NCBI GenBank assembly: GCA_900556355.1
Contig: UNSP01000025.1
Coordinates: 1 to 5,698 of the forward strand
Reading direction: 5' to 3'
Length of the DNA: 5,698 bases
Source: Candidatus Saccharimonadota bacterium
GTDB taxonomy: Bacteria > Patescibacteriota > Saccharimonadia > Saccharimonadales > Saccharimonadaceae
Both the position numbers and the translations under genes were made by a program. Shown piece after piece: positions 1 through 3,779 of the stretch. Under the pieces are notes generated by a model, which saw only the letters and a program-made list of their open reading frames with translations, was not told the origin of the DNA and ran no database searches. Position 1 is the first letter of the stretch, and the number at the start of each line of letters is the position of its first letter.

Positions 1-832
1 CGTGTTGGAGAAGTTGGGCTATTGCTACGAATCAAAAGAATCTTACGATTTGGTTGATCAATTGACAGAGTTTATTAGCTATCACGCCATTGATCAGTCG
101 GCTGATTTGGCAAAGCAATTAGGCAGCTATCCAACATTCGCGGGTAGTGGCTGGAGCAAGGGTCTTCTTCCAATTGATACGGTTGATAAGCTGTCGAAAG
201 ATCGCGGCGTGAAGGTGAAAATAGACCAAAAGACGCGACTGGACTGGGATGGTTTGCGAAAGAAGGTGAAGAAGGGAATGCGAAATGCGACTCTTATGGC
301 AATTGCGCCGACGGCTAATATTGGTCACGTGGCGGGAACTACTCCTGGAATTGATCCGCAATTCGCACAGATCTTTAGTCGTTCAACTTTGAATGGAAAG
401 TTTTTGGAAGTGAACCATAATTTAGTTCGCGATTTGAAGAAACTTGGCCTGTGGAACAATTTGAAAGATGAGATTTTTGCAGCTCAAGGCGATATTCAAG
501 ATATTGACGGCATTCCGCAAAACATCAAAGATGTTTATAAGACAAGCTTCCAACTCAGTCCGTATGCGTTTATTGAAGTGGCAGCCAGGGCTCAGAAGTG
601 GGTTGATCAAGCGATTTCTCGAAATATGTATCTTGAGACGCGAGATATTGATGAATATGTGAAGATTTATTCAGAAGCGTGGAAGCGTGGATTAAAGACG
701 ACATATTATTTGCATGTTAAGCCGCGTCATCAGTCGGAGCAAACGACAGTTTCAGTTGATAAAATTGCAGAACAAAAGGTCCGCACAAATAGTAAAGTGC
801 GCGGATTTGGATTTGCGAAAATTAATAAATAA
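1..832 (+). CDS. nrdA: Ribonucleoside-diphosphate reductase, large (alpha) subunit, 3' part
   Basis: This is the C-terminal 276 residues or so of the class I RNR catalytic subunit, which reduces ribonucleotides to deoxyribonucleotides in the cytoplasm. The 5' end lies outside the window, so the GTG at position 2 is only the first in-frame codon. Family hallmarks, numbered from that codon, are SYPTFAGSGWSKGLLPIDT at 42-60, the barrel segment MAIAPTANIGHVAGTTPGID at 99-118, QKWVDQAISRN at 198-208, and LKTTYYL at 231-237. The tyrosine pair of LKTTYYL (235, 236) corresponds to E. coli Tyr730/Tyr731 of the radical pathway. The protein then ends in a basic tail, KVRGFGFAKINK, with no cysteine. The only Cys in the visible part is residue 8, so the usual C-terminal redox pair is absent. 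The gene is followed 13 bases later by nrdB in the same operon. The identification is firm; the loss of the tail is seen directly. Confidence 0.95.
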   Translation, partial: VLEKLGYCYESKESYDLVDQLTEFISYHAIDQSADLAKQLGSYPTFAGSGWSKGLLPIDTVDKLSKDRGVKVKIDQKTRLDWDGLRKKVKKGMRNATLMAIAPTANIGHVAGTTPGIDPQFAQIFSRSTLNGKFLEVNHNLVRDLKKLGLWNNLKDEIFAAQGDIQDIDGIPQNIKDVYKTSFQLSPYAFIEVAARAQKWVDQAISRNMYLETRDIDEYVKIYSEAWKRGLKTTYYLHVKPRHQSEQTTVSVDKIAEQKVRTNSKVRGFGFAKINK

Positions 833-837
833 GGAGG
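833..837 (+). promoter_or_regulatory. Shine-Dalgarno of nrdB
   Basis: A perfect GGAGG lies 8 bases before the ATG at 846 and directly abuts the nrdA stop codon (830-832). It fixes the nrdB start at 846, although the frame is open upstream to an ATG at 714 inside nrdA. It also points to translational coupling of the two RNR subunits. Confidence 0.85.
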
Positions 838-845
838 AAATTAAG

Positions 846-1823
846 ATGGGAATTTTAGGTTCAGGATTACGCGATGGATTGTCGCTTCACCCAATTCGTT
901 ACCCTTGGGCGTACGATCTTTATAATCAAGCAGTGGCTAACACATGGTTTCCAAACGAAGTTCAATTAGTACAGGATTTGGCGGATTTTGAAAAATTGTC
1001 AGATGATGAAAAGCACGCATTGAAAACGGTTATCAGTTATTTGAATCCAAATGAGTTATTGATCAATAAATCACTGGCGTTCGGTATTTATCCATATGTG
1101 AACGCGGCGGAAGCTCAACTATATTTATCAAAACAGATGTGGGAAGAAGCTAATCACTTCATGACATTTGAATACATTATTGAGACATTTCCGTTTGATC
1201 GCGAGGAAATTTATGCTGCGGGATTTGGTAAAAAATCATTGGCTGATAAGGCTGACTTCCAGAATAAACATTTGGATGTGATGCTTGATCCGAATTTGGA
1301 TATTTATTCGCTGGAAGGTAAGAAGGACTTCGTTAGATCTTTGGTGGCGTATAACATCGTGCTTGAGGGAATTTGGTTCTATTCAGGCTTTATGGTCGGC
1401 ATGAGTTTCCGTCAACGTAATTTATTGCGCAATGTCGGCTCACTGCTGGACTGGATTACTCGCGACGAAAATCTTCACTTGACGTTTGGCATCAATTTAC
1501 TTTTGACGATTTTGGACGAGAACCCAGAATTGCAAACACAGGAATTTGCCGAGGAAATTCGTGGCTTGATTCTGCAGGCAGTGGAGCTTGAGAAGGCTTA
1601 CAATAAGGATATGCTACCAAAGGGGATTCTGGGATTGAATGCTGATTATGTGAACCAATACGTTATGCATATGACTGACCGTCGCTTGCAAGAATTAGGT
1701 TTTGAACCTGAATACAATGTGCCAAATCCAGCTAAATGGATGGCAGCCGCCAATGATACTCTGGAATTGGTGAATTTCTTTGAAAGCACAAACACTAGTT
1801 ACGAAGTTAATACCACGAAGTAA
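846..1823 (+). CDS. nrdB: Ribonucleoside-diphosphate reductase, small (beta) subunit, Phe at the radical-Tyr site (class Ic/Id-like)
   Basis: A 325-residue R2 protein that builds a dimetal cofactor and passes an oxidising equivalent to NrdA. By spacing against E. coli NrdB, the metal ligands are Glu70 (Asp84 in E. coli), Glu101, His104, Glu174, Glu208 and His211. The intervals 70-101, 101-104, 174-208 and 208-211 are identical to those in E. coli. Second-sphere residues Phe178, Phe182 and Ile204 and pathway residues Trp34 and Asp207 are also in place. At the Tyr122 position is Phe108 (codon 1167-1169). Glu at the first ligand plus Phe at the radical site is the pattern of the Chlamydia class Ic Mn/Fe enzyme; class Id Mn2 proteins also lack the Tyr, so the two cannot be separated here. 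Near the C-terminus, NFFESTNTSYEV carries Tyr319, the likely counterpart of Tyr356. The start is chosen by the GGAGG eight bases upstream. All ligands are present, and the nrdA neighbour argues against the R2lox oxidase family. Confidence 0.95.
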   Translation: MGILGSGLRDGLSLHPIRYPWAYDLYNQAVANTWFPNEVQLVQDLADFEKLSDDEKHALKTVISYLNPNELLINKSLAFGIYPYVNAAEAQLYLSKQMWEEANHFMTFEYIIETFPFDREEIYAAGFGKKSLADKADFQNKHLDVMLDPNLDIYSLEGKKDFVRSLVAYNIVLEGIWFYSGFMVGMSFRQRNLLRNVGSLLDWITRDENLHLTFGINLLLTILDENPELQTQEFAEEIRGLILQAVELEKAYNKDMLPKGILGLNADYVNQYVMHMTDRRLQELGFEPEYNVPNPAKWMAAANDTLELVNFFESTNTSYEVNTTK

Positions 1824-1824
1824 T

Positions 1825-1829
1825 GGGAG
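1825..1829 (+). promoter_or_regulatory. Shine-Dalgarno deciding the start of the PNPOx-like gene
   Basis: GGGAG lies 8 bases before the ATG at 1838. An in-frame ATG at 1823 overlaps the nrdB stop (TAATG) but has no ribosome binding site of its own, so 1838 is preferred. Confidence 0.6.
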
Positions 1830-1837
1830 TTGATGAT

Positions 1838-2233
1838 ATGAACGAATTAGCGAAAGAAATATTAGATACAGTCGAAGTTGGTGCGTTGGCGACGGTGAAT
1901 GTTGATAGGACACCTCTGGTGACGCCGCTACACTTTGCGCGATTGGGTGATTCGATAGTTTGGATATCAGAGCCGACTGCGCGCCATTCAGAAAATGCGT
2001 TTCGAAACGGTAAGGCGGAATTTGTGGTTTGGGATGATAAAAAGCGAGCAGTTTTCTTAAAAACTAACGTGACTGAACTCCCAGAATCTGAGAAAGAGGC
2101 GGCAATGGCGGCTTATAAAGAGAAGTTGGCTGATTTTATGCCACGTTGCCAAAATCCGCAAATATACGTTGCGCCAATTGGTGAACTTGATGAAAAAACT
2201 ACAACGGGCAATTGGCTGCATTTTATTGCATAA
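1838..2233 (+). CDS. Pyridoxamine 5'-phosphate oxidase-like FMN-binding split-barrel protein
   Basis: A 131-residue soluble protein of the PNPOx-like split beta-barrel superfamily, whose members usually bind FMN (some bind F420 or haem) as homodimers. The N-terminal half shows the family pattern: a short helix (MNELAKEILDTVEVG), strand ALATVNVDRTPLVTPLHFAR, strand DSIVWISE, then TARHSENAFRNGKAEFVVWD, which matches the usual phosphate-contacting 'S..t.h..Nl..n..v.l.v.D' segment. The length fits the minimal single-domain family, not full PdxH, so vitamin B6 synthesis is unlikely. It lies 14 bases after nrdB and must be co-transcribed with it. A redox or flavin role linked to RNR is possible, but that is inference from position alone. 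An alternative start at 1823 would add MGVDD. The substrate cannot be read from sequence. Confidence 0.8.
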   Translation: MNELAKEILDTVEVGALATVNVDRTPLVTPLHFARLGDSIVWISEPTARHSENAFRNGKAEFVVWDDKKRAVFLKTNVTELPESEKEAAMAAYKEKLADFMPRCQNPQIYVAPIGELDEKTTTGNWLHFIA

Positions 2234-2254
2234 GCACTATATCTAGCGTAAAAT
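2226..2254 (+). promoter_or_regulatory. Promoter of the small CxxC protein gene
   Basis: TTGCAT (2226-2231) and TAAAAT (2249-2254) are separated by 17 bases. The -10 matches the sigma-70 consensus at 5 of 6 positions, the -35 at only 3 of 6. The -35 overlaps the stop codon of the preceding gene, and transcription would start near 2261. The spacer is occupied by the first NrdR-box-like element, the classic place for repression. Confidence 0.55.
2234..2249 (+). promoter_or_regulatory. NrdR box 1 (putative)
   Basis: The 16-mer GCACTATATCTAGCGT agrees with the known NrdR-box consensus acaCwAtATaTwGtgt at 13 of 16 positions, by my count, including the CTATAT core and the closing TAG. NrdR is the ATP/dATP-sensing Zn-ribbon/ATP-cone repressor of RNR genes in bacteria. 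The element sits between the -35 and -10 hexamers and pairs with a second box 32 bp downstream. Confidence 0.65.
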
Positions 2255-2268
2255 TAGTTAAGTAACTA
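2255..2268 (+). repeat. Perfect 6-2-6 palindrome between the NrdR boxes
   Basis: TAGTTA-AG-TAACTA is a perfect inverted repeat around the predicted transcription start. It ends inside NrdR box 2. It could be a second operator, a small 5'-end hairpin, or chance in AT-rich DNA. Confidence 0.35.
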
Positions 2269-2281
2269 CTAAATATAGGGG
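2266..2281 (+). promoter_or_regulatory. NrdR box 2 (putative)
   Basis: CTACTAAATATAGGGG matches the NrdR consensus at 11 of 16 positions, with 9 of 10 in the central CwAtATaTwG core. It starts 32 bp after box 1, which is the characteristic three-helical-turn spacing of tandem NrdR boxes. It would lie at about +5 to +20 of the transcript and overlaps the Shine-Dalgarno. Confidence 0.6.
2277..2281 (+). promoter_or_regulatory. Shine-Dalgarno of the small CxxC gene
   Basis: AGGGG ends 9 bases before the ATG at 2291 but only 3 bases before the in-frame ATG at 2285. The spacing therefore favours 2291 as the real start. Confidence 0.55.
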
Positions 2282-2290
2282 AAAATGAAA

Positions 2291-2464
2291 ATGAATGCGA
2301 ATCAAATTATTACTGATGACATGACTTTGGAAGAAAAATTGAGTGCCATTGACGCAGCTCTTAAAGCGGCGCAAGAAGCGGCTGATGATCAAGCAAAGTC
2401 GAACGGCACTGTTGCGGCACCAGTTGACCCAGCAAGTTTGACTATTTGTGACGGTTGCGAATAG
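2291..2464 (+). CDS. Small NrdR-regulated protein with C-terminal Cys-x-x-Cys; candidate detached NrdA redox tail
   Basis: I do not recognise a named family. The 57-residue product has three parts. The first is an N-terminal segment rich in acidic residues and Ala with an amphipathic helix (MTLEEKLSAIDAALKAAQEA at residues 11-30). The second is a flexible polar/Ala/Pro linker (about 31-49). The third is the end SLTICDGCE, with Cys53 and Cys56 just before the C-terminus. A helix plus linker plus terminal CxxC is what the swinging C-terminal arm of NrdA looks like; many class I NrdA proteins end with two cysteines within the last few residues. The upstream nrdA has lost that arm, and this gene has its own tandem NrdR boxes. 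I infer a trans-acting dithiol donor to the RNR active site, re-reduced by thioredoxin or glutaredoxin. Other possibilities are a small RNR regulator, a metal-binding peptide or a RiPP precursor. There is no signal peptide or membrane segment. Starting at 2285 would add two residues. Confidence 0.75.
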   Translation: MNANQIITDDMTLEEKLSAIDAALKAAQEAADDQAKSNGTVAAPVDPASLTICDGCE

Positions 2465-2486
2465 AGTTTCGAGCAGCGTTTTACTA

Positions 2487-2516
2487 TTGACAACATAGCC
2501 AATTATGTTGTATAAT
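2487..2516 (+). promoter_or_regulatory. Consensus sigma-70 promoter of the PlsC-like gene
   Basis: TTGACA (2487-2492) and TATAAT (2511-2516) are both perfect consensus hexamers, separated by 18 bases. Predicted initiation is near 2522-2524, only 3-5 bases before the ATG at 2527, so the transcript should be essentially leaderless. Confidence 0.8.
2490..2511 (+). promoter_or_regulatory. Operator-like inverted repeat in the promoter spacer
   Basis: ACAACATA (2490-2497) and TATGTTGT (2504-2511) form a perfect 8-bp inverted repeat around a 6-base centre. It covers the whole spacer and touches both hexamers, so a bound dimeric regulator would block RNA polymerase. No U-tract follows, so it is not an intrinsic terminator for the preceding gene. 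The regulator is not encoded in the window. Confidence 0.6.
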
Positions 2517-2526
2517 TAAGAGTATC

Positions 2527-3477
2527 ATGAAAACAATTGAGACTTTTTCAGGATCTGAGGCTATGAAAGAAATTGAGCCACAGAGAGAGGGTTTTTCTCT
2601 GTCGGTTGCGCTTGATTATCTTAAGAAATTGGCGTGTGGTAGACGAGAAAAGCACAGCAAGCCTTTTGGACTAACTAACAATTCGGCGGTAGAGAAACTT
2701 GAGGCAGCTGGAGAAGAATTGGGATTACCAGAAACAGACGTTCGGCTTTCCTCTGGACTTAAGCTGCTGATGGGCTTAATGCATGGCAAAAAGGAAGTTG
2801 AAATAATTGGCGAAGATATCTTAATTGAAGCCGCCAAAAAGTCCAAAGAAGAAGGTAGGGGAAGTGTTATAGCGCCAACACATTTCAATGGAGAAGATGT
2901 TCCTACGGCTAGTTATTTGGCGTCTTTGTTGAACAAAATTAATATTGGCGTAGCGTCGACTAATAGAGATTGGATTAAGAAGGGCGTTGGCGGAATCAAT
3001 CTAGAAGCTATACAGTATCTTGCGTTTGGTGCTAAAAACTTTTTTGGTGTGCCATATGAATGGGTAGATAAAAAGAGTAAAAAACCGGTTCACTTTTCAA
3101 CAGACCATTACGAAGAAGCGGTTAAATTTGTTGAGGATGGTGGATCTTTGGTTTTGGCTGGATATTCAGCGGATGACTCAGTAGGTTCAAAGCCTCGCAG
3201 TGAAATGGGCTCTGCAGCGATTCATACGACATTGAAATCTGGCGCAGACTTGATATTTGTTTACGTATCGTCAGAAGATAAAAAGCTTACTATTAGAATC
3301 ATGGAAGATGAGGATGGTATGTTTGCGGCGTTTAGTAATTCATATAGAAAGGCGCTAGAGATGAAGGATTCTGATGCATCCGAGCGTTTATTATCGTCAT
3401 GCAAAGAGTACTTAAAAGACGGCGAAATAGGTAGAATTATAACAGAAGAATATAAGCGTCGATCGGACAAAAAATAA
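2527..3477 (+). CDS. Divergent PlsC-like (LPLAT family) acyltransferase
   Basis: A 316-residue protein resembling the lysophospholipid/glycerol-phosphate acyltransferase fold, which moves an acyl chain onto a glycerolipid at the membrane. The key sign is GSVIAPTHFNGEDVPTASYL (112-131), containing the HX4D catalytic pair His119/Asp124 after a hydrophobic strand. Further on, FVEDGGSLVLAGYSADDS (201-218) lies where the 'FPEGTRS' substrate-binding motif is expected, but Pro-Glu-Gly-Thr is not preserved. After it, MGSAAIHTTLKSGADLIFVYV (227-247) matches the usual 'G...lA...gapivPv' strand. There is no signal peptide or clear transmembrane helix, and the first 90 residues are not recognisable. The ATG at 2527 has no Shine-Dalgarno but sits next to the predicted transcription start. 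An in-frame ATG at 2563 is an alternative. In lineages that scavenge host lipids, such an enzyme could remodel imported lysolipids; that is inference. Family assignment is moderate and substrate unknown. Confidence 0.65.
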   Translation: MKTIETFSGSEAMKEIEPQREGFSLSVALDYLKKLACGRREKHSKPFGLTNNSAVEKLEAAGEELGLPETDVRLSSGLKLLMGLMHGKKEVEIIGEDILIEAAKKSKEEGRGSVIAPTHFNGEDVPTASYLASLLNKINIGVASTNRDWIKKGVGGINLEAIQYLAFGAKNFFGVPYEWVDKKSKKPVHFSTDHYEEAVKFVEDGGSLVLAGYSADDSVGSKPRSEMGSAAIHTTLKSGADLIFVYVSSEDKKLTIRIMEDEDGMFAAFSNSYRKALEMKDSDASERLLSSCKEYLKDGEIGRIITEEYKRRSDKK

Positions 3478-3508
3478 AGTCTAGTTACCGCCGCCGAAGT
3501 CTTAGTTA

Positions 3509-3537
3509 TTGACAAAATAAAAATAATGTGATATCAT
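3509..3537 (+). promoter_or_regulatory. Promoter of the 52-residue protein gene
   Basis: TTGACA (3509-3514) and TATCAT (3532-3537) have the ideal 17-base spacing: a perfect -35 and 5 of 6 matches at -10. The start of transcription would be near 3544, giving a leader of about 30 bases with an AAGGA Shine-Dalgarno at 3564-3568, 5 bases before the ATG. Confidence 0.7.
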
Positions 3538-3542
3538 TTCAC
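3528..3542 (+). promoter_or_regulatory. Imperfect palindrome over the -10 box
   Basis: GTGATATCATTTCAC is an odd-length palindrome with GTGA/TCAC ends and a single mismatched pair. It covers the -10 hexamer, a position suited to a repressor. The sequence differs from the inverted repeats at 2490-2511 and 3766-3779, so no common regulator is implied. Confidence 0.4.
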
Positions 3543-3573
3543 TGTATAAAAAATTAAAACAAAAAGGAATAAA

Positions 3574-3732
3574 ATGGCTGAAGAAAAAGATATTCACGGA
3601 CTTACCGAAGGTGTATTGAGTCGAGACGATATGTCGGCGTTGACTTACGTATTGCAACACGTGAAAGGATCCAGCCCAAGTTCGGCGACGAAATTAAGTC
3701 TGGAACTGGAAGAGCTTGACGAAACAGCGTAG
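3574..3732 (+). CDS. Small acidic protein of unknown function (52 aa)
   Basis: I do not recognise this protein. It reads MAEEKDIHGLTEGVLSRDDM, then a predicted helix SALTYVLQHVKG, a Ser-rich turn (SSPSSATK), and an acidic end (LELEELDETA). It has no cysteine, signal peptide or membrane segment, and is clearly acidic overall. Support for a real gene comes from the strong promoter at 3509-3537, an AAGGA site five bases before the ATG, and a frame that fills the gap between two genes with only 45 bases left before argS. The shape would fit a small regulator or adaptor, but no function can be assigned. Its stop codon lies just before the predicted argS promoter, so the two appear to be transcribed separately. 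Confidence 0.65.
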   Translation: MAEEKDIHGLTEGVLSRDDMSALTYVLQHVKGSSPSSATKLSLELEELDETA

Positions 3733-3741
3733 GAATTTAGC

Positions 3742-3770
3742 TAGATAATAATCCACCTCTGTTGTATACT
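3742..3770 (+). promoter_or_regulatory. argS promoter (putative)
   Basis: TAGATA (3742-3747, 4 of 6 consensus) and TATACT (3765-3770, 5 of 6) are separated by 17 bases. Transcription should begin within a few bases of the ATG at 3778, and no Shine-Dalgarno precedes that ATG, which implies a leaderless argS mRNA. Confidence 0.55.
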
Positions 3771-3779
3771 GGACAGTAT
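3766..3779 (+). repeat. 6-2-6 palindrome spanning the argS -10 box and start codon
   Basis: ATACTG-GA-CAGTAT is a perfect inverted repeat that overlaps the -10 hexamer and the first two bases of the ATG. It could be an operator for argS. In RNA it would matter only if initiation were upstream of the position proposed here. Confidence 0.4.

Noticed and set aside
468..662. 64-codon + strand frame inside nrdA
   Set aside because: It lies wholly within conserved nrdA coding sequence in another frame, with no own start signals.
714..845. Upstream extension of the nrdB frame to an ATG at 714
   Set aside because: It overlaps the conserved 3' end of nrdA out of frame, and the extra residues do not resemble R2 proteins. 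The ATG at 846 has a perfect GGAGG at 8 bases.
2291..2464. RiPP/bacteriocin precursor reading of the CxxC protein
   Set aside because: A leader-like helix and terminal Cys residues are compatible, but there is no modification enzyme, protease or exporter nearby. The NrdR boxes and RNR neighbours favour a redox role. Not fully excluded.
2490..2511. Inverted repeat as an intrinsic terminator for the small CxxC gene
   Set aside because: The stem is AT-rich, no U-tract follows, and it fits exactly into the spacer of a consensus promoter, so an operator reading is better.
3479..3508. Near direct repeat GTCTAGTTA / GTCTTAGTTA after the PlsC-like gene
   Set aside because: Short, imperfect and only two copies. 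No hairpin and no link to a mobile element, so probably chance.
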